Assembly: GCF_004152935.1 (NCBI RefSeq)
Contig: NZ_SETE01000005.1
Span: 248,001 to 312,000, forward strand
Reading direction: 5' to 3'
Source of the DNA: Brumimicrobium glaciale
GTDB lineage: Bacteria > Bacteroidota > Bacteroidia > Flavobacteriales_D > Crocinitomicaceae
Length of the DNA stretch: 64,000 bases
In this document: positions 27,364 to 36,362 of the stretch, piece after piece
Layout of the letters: each line of letters begins with the position of its first letter
How positions within the stretch are numbered: position 1 is the stretch's first letter
The notes under the pieces: model-generated
The model's input: only the letters and a program-made list of their open reading frames with translations
Told to the model about the DNA's origin: nothing
Database searches by the model: none
Program-made: the position numbers and the translations under genes

Positions 27364-28974
27364 TTAAACGGAAGTTCCAAATCGGCGCAGGTATTTCACC
27401 AATGTAAGTGTGATCAATAAAAGACTTACAAAAGCAAATGAGCGGCCTATTACATCTCCGTATGTAACGTAAAATGTAGGTTCGCCATTGAGTTGAACTG
27501 TTTCACGGAATGCATCTTGTACCCAATATTCGGTAGCTTTTATAATATCACCCCTTTGATTAATTACACAAGAAATTCCAGTATTCGCTGATCTCACCAC
27601 ATATCGTCCTGTTTCAACGGCTCTTAATCTGGCAATACTCGCATGTTGCATGTGACCTGCAGTATTTTCCCACCAGCCGTCATTTGTGATGATAAAAATA
27701 ACCTCTGCTCCTTTTCGACATTGCTCTGCCACCATTCCGCCATAAAGCGATTCATAGCATATAATTGGAGCGAAAGAGAATCCGTTCGTGTTTAGAACAC
27801 GCGGCTCCTTTTCCACTCCCAATGTCCCTGATGTTCCACCGTTCTGGATAGATAATTTTTCTAAAAAAGGAAACCATTTTGAAAAAGGAATCTTTTCAAC
27901 TCCGAGCACTAGTTCCGATTTATGTACAAAAGAAGGTGGTTTATTGTTAGAAATTAAAACAGAAGTATTGTAAGATTCATAAAAGAATTCAGTTCCTGGA
28001 ATACCTCTAGCCGCCGGACTATTTTTATAATCAAAAACCTTATATGTTGAAGCGCCAGTGAATAAGGCAGTATTCCCCCAACCATCAACGGTCTCTTGAA
28101 GATAATTCATTGCCTCACTTTCCTGATATTTCGCTTCATCAAATCCTTGTGCTATTGCCGTTTCAGGACCTAAAACAACAGCGGTATTTGGTGTAATTAA
28201 TTCATTTGCCTTAATAATAGATTTATCAAGTTGCTGCTTTAATTCTGAATTAAACTTCTCATTATAAGGGTCAACATTAGGCTGAGTTACCACAACCTCA
28301 ATTGGGTTTTCAGTTTCTTCATAAACTGAGTAACTCCAGAAAGAAAGTAAAGAAGGAATTACAATTAGTGCAATTGAGAGATATACTAACGGTGTTTGAA
28401 CTTTAAAAGATTCCTTTTTAAAAAGGATATTGCTCGCTATTTTAAACACCAATAAGTTCACCAAAAGAATCCAAAGTGTTCCCCCTAGAATTCCAGTATA
28501 TGCATACCATTGAACAATTTCGGGTACGATTGCAAAAGTATTTCCAATATTTATCCAAGGCCAACTTAATTCCCAATGATAATGTATATACTCTAGTCCT
28601 ACCCAGAAAAAAAGTATACCAATATATCCTTCTTTCTGTCCAACGAATTTTTTGGTAAAATGAAAAAGCAAAAAGACCAAAGCCATTATAAATCCATTAA
28701 GGAAATAAGCTAAAATTGCTCCTCCTTCACCTCCAATTGAATAATATATCCAATAAGTTGTACCTAAATTATAAATAAAGAAGGTAAGATATGCGTGAAT
28801 CAATACTTTGGATGAACGATATTTTTCACGATAAATGTTGTGTTCGACTAATAAAAGCGGAACCCACGCAAGAAAAACCAATGGAAAAATACTACCTGTA
28901 TGTGGAAATGAAATGGTCATTAATAAACCACTCAAAATGCTTAAAAGGTATCTTTGTAAACGTGAAAATTTCAT
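27364..28974 (-). CDS. lnt: Apolipoprotein N-acyltransferase
   Basis: A 536-residue inner-membrane enzyme that adds the third acyl chain to lipoproteins. About seven amino-terminal helices are followed by a periplasmic nitrilase-like domain and one last helix. Catalytic residues are visible: Glu in VVLGPETAIAQG, Lys in HKSELVLGVEKIPF, Cys in APIICYESLYGG. The ATG at 28974 (MKFSRLQRYLL) is chosen because the longer alternative begins with a TTG at 28998 that overlaps the -7 promoter box. The many lipoproteins in this window (GldK, GldB, LptE, MsrB) are its expected substrates. Confidence 0.94.
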   Translation of the reverse strand: MKFSRLQRYLLSILSGLLMTISFPHTGSIFPLVFLAWVPLLLVEHNIYREKYRSSKVLIHAYLTFFIYNLGTTYWIYYSIGGEGGAILAYFLNGFIMALVFLLFHFTKKFVGQKEGYIGILFFWVGLEYIHYHWELSWPWINIGNTFAIVPEIVQWYAYTGILGGTLWILLVNLLVFKIASNILFKKESFKVQTPLVYLSIALIVIPSLLSFWSYSVYEETENPIEVVVTQPNVDPYNEKFNSELKQQLDKSIIKANELITPNTAVVLGPETAIAQGFDEAKYQESEAMNYLQETVDGWGNTALFTGASTYKVFDYKNSPAARGIPGTEFFYESYNTSVLISNNKPPSFVHKSELVLGVEKIPFSKWFPFLEKLSIQNGGTSGTLGVEKEPRVLNTNGFSFAPIICYESLYGGMVAEQCRKGAEVIFIITNDGWWENTAGHMQHASIARLRAVETGRYVVRSANTGISCVINQRGDIIKATEYWVQDAFRETVQLNGEPTFYVTYGDVIGRSFAFVSLLLITLTLVKYLRRFGTSV

Positions 28975-28995
28975 AGCTGAATAATTCGATTCTTG

Positions 28996-29003
28996 CAAAG
29001 ATA
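28996..29003 (-). promoter_or_regulatory. Bacteroidota -7 promoter element ahead of lnt
   Basis: TATCTTTG on the minus strand, 21 bases before the ATG at 28974. It overlaps the alternative TTG start at 28998, which supports the shorter lnt protein. Confidence 0.5.
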
Positions 29004-29047
29004 ATATACCTAATAGTTAAAGCGAGAATTCAAATGATTTTAACTAC

Positions 29048-29135
29048 TCTTTGCAAGAAAACGTCAAATACTAGGTTACGCTTACTTCGGCAAGCTTACT
29101 TCGAAAGGCTCTGCACAACGCTGCACAACGCTGCA
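29048..29135. repeat. Repeat patch with three CTGCACAACG units
   Basis: The string TCTTTGCAAGAAAAC at 29048-29062 also occurs at 23750-23764. It is followed by a locally GC-richer stretch with three tandem copies of a 10-base CTGCACAACG unit (about 29101-29133). The frame reading through it at 29034-29426 is antisense to the gliding-type domain remnant and is not a credible gene. Confidence 0.5.
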
Positions 29136-29273
29136 CAAGTGTTTATAATTTATGTTCAACTGTCTAGGTCAGACCAATGCATCCCGATGTTCACAGTTGA
29201 AATACCTATTAATGAAGAACTTCAAAAGTTTTATCTTAAAAACTCTCTTATCAAAGACTTAGAAACATTGATT

Positions 29274-29417
29274 TTACTTAATAACGTTTATATGTCCTGT
29301 TATTTGCTTGACTTCAATATCATGAACATCGACATACTCAATCGTCCAAATATATGTTCCATCGCGCACTATTTCATTTCTATAGGTACCGTCCCAACTG
29401 AAGTCAACGTCATTTCA
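29274..29417 (-). pseudogene. C-terminal sorting domain remnant cut off by an in-frame TGA
   Basis: Reading on in the same frame past the TGA at 29417-29415 gives 46 residues (NDVDFSWDGTYRNEIVRDG, then TYIWTIEYVDVHD and KQITGHINVIK) ending at a TAA. This is the missing second half of a gliding-motility-associated C-terminal domain, whose first half (IFNRWGELLYS) ends the upstream gene. Conservation right up to a natural stop shows that only one codon is damaged, so the lesion is recent or a sequencing error. Confidence 0.85.
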
Positions 29418-31649
29418 ACTATATAAAAGTTCTCCCCAACGATTGAAAATATTTATACTCAAGGCTTCAATTCCAATAGTACTTGCTCTAAAATAATTAT
29501 TGTATCGATTCTGTGTTCCGGGAGTGAAAGTATTAGGAATGTATAAATATACTTCCTCTAAAATTGTTATAATTTTAGTAAGTGAATCTATACAGCCTTT
29601 GCTATCAGTTGCTATTAACTTCACTTCATAAGTTCCTGGATAGTCATAGGTGTTATTTGGATGAACCATTGTAGAAGTAGAACCATCTCCAAAATCCCAG
29701 AAGTAAGTATTTCCATTAACCGTTAAATTTTGAAAAGTTATCGGTAAACCTATAAACTTAGGTTCAGTTATGGCTTTGAAATTAACATCTGGTTTAACGA
29801 CAACTACTGTAGTTTTCGCTATAACTTGAAAAGTTTGACAATCATCTTTTACGATAACCGTATATTCTGTTGTTCTGTCCGGTTTTACCCAAACTGTTGA
29901 AACAGTATCACCTGAATGTGGCCAACTGTAATAGTAATTACCAAAACCACCTGTCGCTGTCACTTTTAATTGAACAGAATCTCCAGGACATAATTCTTGA
30001 TCCGGTGTTATTTCTAGTAACAAAGGAGGACTTAAAATTGTAATTTTAACAGTTGTTGTATCACTGGTTCCACATTGGTCAGTTACCACAACTGAATAAG
30101 TAGACGTTGCCGGAGCTGCTACAGTTATTTCTGCAGAATTTCCAATTAAATTCCAATTGGGATTATACCATTCGTAAGTATATTCACCAGCCCCACCAAT
30201 AGCTTCAACAATTAAATCATAAGGAACAAAAGGGCATTGTTCAATTATATCATCAGTAGCTTCGATTTCTAACGGATCATAAACAGGTACTACTATAACT
30301 AAGGTTGCAGTTGCTGTTTGATTTAAACAATCATCAGTAACATCAACAGTTATCGTTTGTGTGGTCAAAGGGTTTATGACTATGGATTGGGTTGTTGCAC
30401 CAGTACTCCAAAGATAAGTATATCCTCCACCACCTCCTTGCGCTTGGGCAATCAATTCCACTTCTTCTCCAGGACACAAAATATCCACAGGATCCAAAGT
30501 AACCGTAACTGGCTCAACAGGTTTTATGAATAATTCTATGGCTTGAAATTCAGTATTACCGCAAGGATCATCAATTTCAAATTGAATAATCAAATTAGCA
30601 ATTCCTGTAAGTGCTGTATTATTAAGCGCATCTATAGTAAAAGTAATTGAAGTTTGTCCGGGTGAAAAATTGATACTGTTAGGAACATTCGAATAATCTA
30701 AACCTTCAACAGCAGAACCAAAAAGATTAATTGGAATTGTTAATGCTTGATTTATCATTGGTCCAGATCGCGTAATTGTTACATCGGCACTAGTACAATT
30801 TTGCGCCATTGTTTGTCCATCTCCATAAGGATCACTTGACAATTCATAGCTTACTTGAACAGGTTGAACACTATTTAAACTATTTTTCTCTAAAAATATT
30901 CCAGAATCATAAATTGGATCACCTACATCAGCAACAGCAATTACTAAATGATAAGTTTCTCCACATTGCACTTTTGAAACAGCTTCTAGTGGAACAGTAA
31001 AACCATCATATTGAACATAAAAAGAATTTGTGTTTTGTGGAGCTTGAGTTCCATCACCGTTAGATTCAAAATATATTGCATTTTGTCCGGCATTGACATT
31101 ATTAATTGCAACTGGTTGGTTTGTTCCAGGAATGATTGCCATATTTTGCGTCCCTCCAGGAATTCCAGGGCCAGTTATAAAAAATGCAAAAACATCATTA
31201 AATTGAGTCCCAACAAATTCTGGGTATTCTTCAGAAGCAAAAACATATTTAAAACGAACTGTATCTGAATAAGGAATAAAATCAAATTCTAATAAAGTTG
31301 CATTGTAAGTATCAGTTCCAACCAGGTTAGTAAGCTGTCCATAACCACTTGCATTATTATCCATTCCTGCATTGGTTTTGTTATTTGGACCATGCGGCCC
31401 ATCTGGTCCTTGATTTATAGTTCCAGTAGTCATGATAATCCCTTCATCAATTCCTATACTGGCGTTTGTAGCATTGAAAGTACCAATTGCACTTGTTGCC
31501 CCGGAATAGCTAATATTAGAAACATCAACCCCAGTTCCCAAAAGTACGTTTTGCACCAATTGCGTTGCTGACAAACCTCCATTAGTCACAAGTTGAGACC
31601 ATATAGAAGATGTAAGGAAAAGGAATAATATTGATAGCAATAATTTCAT
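29415..31649 (-). CDS. Large surface protein with choice-of-anchor L and PKD-like domains, truncated at its C-terminus
   Basis: A 744-residue secreted protein with a signal peptide (ends near SIWSQ). The first 270 residues match the choice-of-anchor L domain (ATQLVQNVLLGTGVDVSNI, NDVFAFFITGPGIPGG, YHLVIAVADVGDPIYDSGIFL). A Calx-beta-like segment follows, then three Ig/PKD-like repeats of the VELIAQAQGGGGGYTYLWSTGA type, then a true PKD domain (YFWDFGDGSTSTMVHPNNTY). It ends inside a gliding-type C-terminal domain (VYLYIPNTFTPG, FNRWGELLYS) because of a TGA codon. Without the full domain, export by type IX secretion is doubtful. Full length would be 791 codons, ending at 29274. Confidence 0.85.
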   Translation of the reverse strand: MKLLLSILFLFLTSSIWSQLVTNGGLSATQLVQNVLLGTGVDVSNISYSGATSAIGTFNATNASIGIDEGIIMTTGTINQGPDGPHGPNNKTNAGMDNNASGYGQLTNLVGTDTYNATLLEFDFIPYSDTVRFKYVFASEEYPEFVGTQFNDVFAFFITGPGIPGGTQNMAIIPGTNQPVAINNVNAGQNAIYFESNGDGTQAPQNTNSFYVQYDGFTVPLEAVSKVQCGETYHLVIAVADVGDPIYDSGIFLEKNSLNSVQPVQVSYELSSDPYGDGQTMAQNCTSADVTITRSGPMINQALTIPINLFGSAVEGLDYSNVPNSINFSPGQTSITFTIDALNNTALTGIANLIIQFEIDDPCGNTEFQAIELFIKPVEPVTVTLDPVDILCPGEEVELIAQAQGGGGGYTYLWSTGATTQSIVINPLTTQTITVDVTDDCLNQTATATLVIVVPVYDPLEIEATDDIIEQCPFVPYDLIVEAIGGAGEYTYEWYNPNWNLIGNSAEITVAAPATSTYSVVVTDQCGTSDTTTVKITILSPPLLLEITPDQELCPGDSVQLKVTATGGFGNYYYSWPHSGDTVSTVWVKPDRTTEYTVIVKDDCQTFQVIAKTTVVVVKPDVNFKAITEPKFIGLPITFQNLTVNGNTYFWDFGDGSTSTMVHPNNTYDYPGTYEVKLIATDSKGCIDSLTKIITILEEVYLYIPNTFTPGTQNRYNNYFRASTIGIEALSINIFNRWGELLYS

Positions 31650-31786
31650 CTAATAGTATAACGTTTTAAATATAGAATAGTTGTTGATTTAACAAATAAC
31701 AAGCCAAATTTAACACACTTAAAAATGAGGTCTATTGAATTTTACTTAATTAACGTTAATATAGCAAAAATTCATCTATATAAATG

Positions 31787-31794
31787 TATTTTTG
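31787..31794 (+). promoter_or_regulatory. Bacteroidota -7 promoter element ahead of the M23 peptidase gene
   Basis: TATTTTTG matches TAnnTTTG, 12 bases before the ATG at 31807. An alternative TTG start at 31792 lies within this box and is therefore unlikely. Confidence 0.5.
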
Positions 31795-31806
31795 CAGACA
31801 ATTGTC

Positions 31807-32673
31807 ATGAAAAAGCCAGAGAAGAAAAAGAAGAAGAATTGGTTTAAGCGTTCCACAAGAATTGTAGGAATGGATCCAGTAAGCTTTGAAGAATGGTGGA
31901 GAGTAAAAATTAATCGTATTCAGTTAATTAGTATTTCTTTAATTTTCATTATTATTTTGTTTTTATTTAATTACCTGATTTTCTCCTACACCCCAATAGG
32001 ATATTTATTACCTGAGAATATTAAAAACAGAAATAAACAAAAAATTGAATTTACGGCAACACGCGTTGCTAACTTAGAAAAAAGACTTATTGCCCAAGAC
32101 AATTATATATCCAATTTACAAAAAGTAATTTTAGGAGAAGTTTCAATTGACTCAATTTACGTTACTAATCTTAATGAAAAAACGCAAGGCAACGCCAATT
32201 TAGTTGTAGACACAACTATTTCTAATGCTGAAAAACAATTGGATCAAAACATTAGGGAGAATCAAGAAAAACTTAAGGGAACGAATGACCAATTATTTGA
32301 TCATCTATTCTTATATGACCCTGTTGCAGGTCAGGTGAGTCAAAAATTTAGAATCCCAAATCATCCAGGAGTTGATATAGTTACTAAAAAGGACGAACAG
32401 ATTAAGGCTTGTTTGAATGGTGTAGTTTTGCACTCTTCTTATGATGATCAAGATGGCCATACGATTATATTGAGTCATGAAAACGAAATCATCTCTGTTT
32501 ACAAACATGCCCAAAAGGTCTATGTTAATGTAGGTGATAAAGTTACGCGTGGAAAAGCAATTGGTGTGGTAGGAAATACTGGTGAACGCAGTACTGGGCC
32601 TCATTTACATTTCGAATTATGGAGTGATATGGGACCGCTAGATCCATTGGATTATTTCTCTTTCGGGAAGTAA
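31807..32673 (+). CDS. M23 family metallopeptidase (LytM type)
   Basis: A 288-residue peptidoglycan endopeptidase-like protein anchored by one transmembrane helix (about residues 40-58: LISISLIFIIILFLFNYLIF). A basic cytoplasmic head (KKPEKKKKKNWFKRS) precedes it, and a coiled-coil-like linker follows. The M23 domain fills the last 110 residues: NHPGVDIVTKKDE carries the HxxxD zinc ligands, and TGPHLHFELW the HxH motif. All catalytic residues appear present, so it may cut cell-wall cross-links or act in regulation of amidases. The start at 31807 avoids the promoter box. Confidence 0.9.
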   Translation: MKKPEKKKKKNWFKRSTRIVGMDPVSFEEWWRVKINRIQLISISLIFIIILFLFNYLIFSYTPIGYLLPENIKNRNKQKIEFTATRVANLEKRLIAQDNYISNLQKVILGEVSIDSIYVTNLNEKTQGNANLVVDTTISNAEKQLDQNIRENQEKLKGTNDQLFDHLFLYDPVAGQVSQKFRIPNHPGVDIVTKKDEQIKACLNGVVLHSSYDDQDGHTIILSHENEIISVYKHAQKVYVNVGDKVTRGKAIGVVGNTGERSTGPHLHFELWSDMGPLDPLDYFSFGK

Positions 32674-32751
32674 ATTTTATATCTCTTTTTACTACTTCTT
32701 TTCAATTTTCAACTGTAAAAACGACAACTTTTTTCATTTCAATTTTTTCAG

Positions 32752-32759
32752 TACTTTTG
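32752..32759 (+). promoter_or_regulatory. Bacteroidota -7 promoter element ahead of ppa
   Basis: TACTTTTG matches TAnnTTTG, 41 bases before the ppa ATG. The -33 position has only a T-run in place of TTG. Confidence 0.45.
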
Positions 32760-32800
32760 CAATCCCTAATTTAAAAGAAAATTACTCGAAATTACGATAT

Positions 32801-33496
32801 ATGAAAGAAGAAGTAGCTAAATTAGCAAAAGCACTTAAACAACGCTTTGTAGCGCACCCATGGCATGGAATCACAATTGGTGAAAAACAACCCGAACTAA
32901 TTAACGCATTTATTGAGATCGTTCCTTCAGATGCTATTAAGTATGAAGTGGACAAAGAAAGTGGATATTTGATGGTAGATCGTCCTCAAAAATTCTCTAA
33001 TTACATGCCATGTATGTATGGTTTTGTTCCGCAGACATTATGCGACAAACACGTGGCAGAATATGCAAACACAAAAACAGGAAGAACGAATATTGTTGGA
33101 GATAATGATCCATTGGATGTTTGTGTTTTATCTGAACGTGAAGTAAATTGCGGAAATATTATTGCTGAATGTATACCAGTAGGTGGATTTAGAATGATTG
33201 ATGGTGGAGAAGCAGATGATAAAATTATTGCTGTTTTGAAGGATGACCAAGTTTATGGTGACATGACCTCAATTGATCAAATTCCAGAAAAAGTTTTAGC
33301 CCGAGTGAAGCACTTTTTCCTTACTTACAAAGATTTAGGTGGAGATTCTAAAAATGTTGAAATTACTCACGTTTATGGAGCTGAAGAGGCAAAAGAAGTT
33401 ATTCGCAGAAGTTCTCTAGATTATAAAGAGAATCATGGCGATGCTGATACACTTTTAGCAGAGGCTTTAACAGCAGTTTTAAAAGAAAAGGTTTAA
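32801..33496 (+). CDS. ppa: Inorganic pyrophosphatase (family I)
   Basis: A 231-residue soluble pyrophosphatase that hydrolyses PPi to two phosphates and drives biosynthetic reactions. Family I features: KYEVDKESGYLMVDR, YGFVPQT, and the signature GDNDPLDVCVL with the metal-binding aspartates, then DDKIIAVLKDD and VKHFFLTYKDL. It is longer than the E. coli enzyme (about 175 residues), as usual for Bacteroidota. Single gene ending in a terminator. Confidence 0.95.
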   Translation: MKEEVAKLAKALKQRFVAHPWHGITIGEKQPELINAFIEIVPSDAIKYEVDKESGYLMVDRPQKFSNYMPCMYGFVPQTLCDKHVAEYANTKTGRTNIVGDNDPLDVCVLSEREVNCGNIIAECIPVGGFRMIDGGEADDKIIAVLKDDQVYGDMTSIDQIPEKVLARVKHFFLTYKDLGGDSKNVEITHVYGAEEAKEVIRRSSLDYKENHGDADTLLAEALTAVLKEKV

Positions 33497-33535
33497 AAGA
33501 TTAAAATACTTTACGTTAACAAATAGCGTTTATAT

Positions 33536-33565
33536 AGAGGAAGGAGTTAATCTTTCCTCTTTTTT
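33536..33565 (+). terminator. Intrinsic terminator of ppa
   Basis: AGAGGAAGG and CTTTCCTCT pair (one G-U) around a 7-base loop, followed by a run of T. Positioned 40 bases after the ppa stop. Confidence 0.75.
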
Positions 33566-33594
33566 GTTTTCTAAATTCTAGTTATATTTATTTT

Positions 33595-35088
33595 ATGAGA
33601 ACTACAGTCCTTCTATATTTATTATTTATTTCGATTATTGGTCAGACTCAAGTTATATTCGATAAAACGAGTCATGATTTTGAAGATATCAATGGAAATG
33701 ATGAGCGATTCGTAGATATTTATATAAAAAACGAAACGAATAAAGAAATATACATTCTCAGTGTGAAAACACCTATGGAAGTTGCTTCACTACAAAAAAA
33801 TGATAGAATCCAACCAGATAGTTCGGCTGTAATTCGTTTTCACGTTAATAACAGAAAGAAAGGGAGATTTGATTATTCTATCCCTGTATACACGAGTGAT
33901 AACAATGAAGCAACAACCATTCGATTGAAAGGAAAGATTGTTTCATTGCCAACTTCTAACAGCTTAACTGCTTGTCCAACATTTGGACAAAAACCTGCCC
34001 AAGGTAATCCGATGGATTTTATGTTAACTGTTCAAACGATTGATAAACTGACAGGAGAAAATTTAGGACAATCAAAAGTCGCTATTCTGCAAAATGGAAG
34101 TGCTTTGGGTAAATGGTCTACTGCAAGAAATGGGGAATTAAAAATTAAATTACCACTGGGAATAACTTATTTTTATGCGACGCATGAGGGATATTATCCA
34201 GATGAGCTGGCACAATATGTAAACTTTAAAAATAATTTTGTCACTTTAGCTTTGAGTAAGAAAGAAGAGATTGAAGAAACTCCTGAGCTTATTATTAATG
34301 AAGAAAGTGAGCTAATTGTTGAAGAAATGCCTCAAGAAGAAAAAGGGGAGCAAATTCTTGCGGAAGTAGTTGAAGAACCAAAAGAAGAACGCGTTATAAT
34401 TATTGAAGAAAATCAACCTGAAATAGATTTATCAGATATAATAGAAGAAACACCGGTATTTAAAGAAGTAGTAAAAGAGGAGATTCCTGAATTTGAAAAG
34501 CTAGACAAAGAGAATTTTGATCTTAAATATTTCAAACCAATTAATGTTGTTTTTGTATTGGACGTTTCTTCTTCAATGAATAGATATGACCGTGCAGAAT
34601 TATTAAAATATTCATTGGACCAATTACTTGGAATGTTGAGACCAGAGGATAAAATCGGATTAGTTTCCTATTCGTCAGATGCGCAAGTTTTGTTAGATCC
34701 GACCGCTGGAGATCAAAAAGAAATGATTTCAGAAGTTGTACAGAAATTAAAAATATCTGGACAAACGGCTGGCGGTAAAGGAATCAAATTAGGCTATAAA
34801 CAAGTAAAGAAAAACTCAAAAGCTGGAATTCAAAACCATTTAATTATTATTACTGACGGAGCATTTAATCAAAGCTCTGGAGATTATAAAAAATACATTG
34901 AAAAGAATTTAAGTAAAAACAATACTACAATGAGTGTTGTGGGAATTAAAACCAATTCAAAGGCAGAAGAAAGTATGCGAGAAGCTGCGGAATTGGGTAA
35001 TGGAAGGTTTATCCTTATTGAGAAATTGGCTGATGCTCAGAATAAATTGAAAGAAGAGATTCGTTTGTCAACATTTAAATTCAATTAA
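33595..35088 (+). CDS. Secreted VWA-domain protein with DUF1573-like N-terminus
   Basis: A 497-residue exported protein. Order of parts: signal peptide (ends near IIGQT); a DUF1573-like beta domain (FDKTSHDFEDINGNDERFVDIYIKN); a second beta domain resembling a carboxypeptidase-regulatory fold (residues about 130-220); a Glu-rich acidic linker (about 220-310); and a von Willebrand A domain with an intact MIDAS motif (FVLDVSSSMNRYD) and IIITDGAFNQ. The VWA domain should bind a divalent metal and a protein partner. No catalytic function is evident. The terminator hairpin downstream overlaps its last codons. Confidence 0.82.
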   Translation: MRTTVLLYLLFISIIGQTQVIFDKTSHDFEDINGNDERFVDIYIKNETNKEIYILSVKTPMEVASLQKNDRIQPDSSAVIRFHVNNRKKGRFDYSIPVYTSDNNEATTIRLKGKIVSLPTSNSLTACPTFGQKPAQGNPMDFMLTVQTIDKLTGENLGQSKVAILQNGSALGKWSTARNGELKIKLPLGITYFYATHEGYYPDELAQYVNFKNNFVTLALSKKEEIEETPELIINEESELIVEEMPQEEKGEQILAEVVEEPKEERVIIIEENQPEIDLSDIIEETPVFKEVVKEEIPEFEKLDKENFDLKYFKPINVVFVLDVSSSMNRYDRAELLKYSLDQLLGMLRPEDKIGLVSYSSDAQVLLDPTAGDQKEMISEVVQKLKISGQTAGGKGIKLGYKQVKKNSKAGIQNHLIIITDGAFNQSSGDYKKYIEKNLSKNNTTMSVVGIKTNSKAEESMREAAELGNGRFILIEKLADAQNKLKEEIRLSTFKFN

Positions 35089-35119
35089 AAGATGCTTTAA
35101 ACACCTTTTAATTGAATTT
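35077..35119. terminator. Bidirectional terminator between the VWA gene and folE
   Basis: A perfect 15-base AT-rich stem (AAATTCAATTAAAAG with CTTTTAATTGAATTT) and a 13-base loop between convergent genes. The left arm begins inside the last four codons of the VWA gene. Confidence 0.65.
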
Positions 35120-35131
35120 GAATTTTCACTT

Positions 35132-35725
35132 TTAATGCAAACGTGCTTGAATCAAGTTAATGAATTCTTTTCTTGTGCTGTCATTTGACATAAACAATCC
35201 TTTAAATGCTGAAGTTGTAGTTGATGAATTTTGTTTTTCAACACCACGCATTTGCATACACATGTGACTACATTCTAAAACAACTGCTACACCTTTAGGA
35301 TCTAACGTTCTTTGAATACAATCACGAATTTCTAATGTTAATCTTTCTTGAACTTGTAATCGACGTGCATACGCATCTACAATTCTTGGAAGTTTACTTA
35401 ATCCAACTATTTTACCATTAGGAATATATGCAATATGTGCTTTCCCAAAGAAAGGCAACATGTGGTGTTCACATTGAGAATACACTTCAATGTCTTTCAC
35501 AATTACCATTTCGGAATAGTCTTCATGAAATAAAGCACTTCTTAAAATCTCATCTGGATCTTGTTTGTAACCTTGGGTTAAAAACTGAACAGATTTGGCA
35601 ACTCTTTCTGGAGTTTTAAGTAAACCTTCTCGATTTGGGTCTTCACCTAAATCAGCTAAAACACCTTTATAAACCTCCGTTAGTCTATCAGTTACCTCTT
35701 GATCATATTCAAATTTACTTTCCAT
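35132..35725 (-). CDS. folE: GTP cyclohydrolase I
   Basis: A 197-residue enzyme converting GTP to 7,8-dihydroneopterin triphosphate, the first step to folate and queuosine precursors. Zinc and active-site blocks are visible: [44 protein letters not shown] and [15 protein letters not shown]. Length is typical. It lies 20 bases downstream of queD, which uses the same product, so the two form a pterin operon. Confidence 0.96.
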   Translation of the reverse strand: MESKFEYDQEVTDRLTEVYKGVLADLGEDPNREGLLKTPERVAKSVQFLTQGYKQDPDEILRSALFHEDYSEMVIVKDIEVYSQCEHHMLPFFGKAHIAYIPNGKIVGLSKLPRIVDAYARRLQVQERLTLEIRDCIQRTLDPKGVAVVLECSHMCMQMRGVEKQNSSTTTSAFKGLFMSNDSTRKEFINLIQARLH

Positions 35726-35745
35726 TAAAAATTGATGTTATGTAG

Positions 35746-36177
35746 TTAGAATGGTTCATTACCACCATAATATTCCACGTAATTATTTTCAGTTTCTTCT
35801 AGCTTAATTTTTGACAAAACTCCACCAGCTTTTTTAATTGGCCCTTCAATTTCCTCCCAAATCTTCATAACTAAATTTTCTGTTGATGCTAAAACCCCTT
35901 TCATGAAAGGAACATCTAAATTTAGATTTTTGTGATCCAAGGCTTCAACAACATAATCTTTCATGATTTGACTTAAATCTTTTAAGTTAATCACAAAACC
36001 TGTATCAGTCGAAGGGGTTCCTTTTACTGTAACAAAGATGTTGAAATTATGTCCGTGCCAATTCTTGTTGCTGCATTTTCCAAATACGGCTTCATTTTTC
36101 TCATCGCTCCATCCCTCATTCCACAATTTATGTGCGGCGTTGAAATGTTCTCTGCGTGTAATGTAAACTGTTTTCAA
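35746..36177 (-). CDS. queD: 6-carboxy-tetrahydropterin synthase family protein
   Basis: A 143-residue PTPS-fold enzyme. Zinc ligands are His in EHFNAAHKL and the HGH of NWHGHNFNIFV; the catalytic Cys is in FGKCSNKNWH. The closing motif ASTENLVMKIWEEI and the Glu in KIKLEETENNYVEYYG are intact. QueD turns dihydroneopterin triphosphate into 6-carboxy-tetrahydropterin for queuosine. Its placement with folE supports this, although other PTPS-family activities cannot be fully excluded. Confidence 0.88.
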   Translation of the reverse strand: MKTVYITRREHFNAAHKLWNEGWSDEKNEAVFGKCSNKNWHGHNFNIFVTVKGTPSTDTGFVINLKDLSQIMKDYVVEALDHKNLNLDVPFMKGVLASTENLVMKIWEEIEGPIKKAGGVLSKIKLEETENNYVEYYGGNEPF

Positions 36178-36362
36178 TTCTAAAAAATTTTAGCCACAAA
36201 GATAAGAAACGTTCGAGAAAGAAAATTGTTTATTAGTTTTTATTAGAAAGCAAAAAAAAACGCCTTAAAAAAGCGTTGTAAGATTGTGAATAGAAAATAT
36301 GATTTAAGTAAAAGTGGTTATATCTGCTAGATTGATTTGATTAGGTTACTTTTAAGAGAATA

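Noticed and set aside
29034-29426. 130-codon plus-strand open frame
   Set aside because: It is antisense to the conserved remnant of the gliding-type C-terminal domain and crosses a simple repeat. Its translation has no gene-like pattern.
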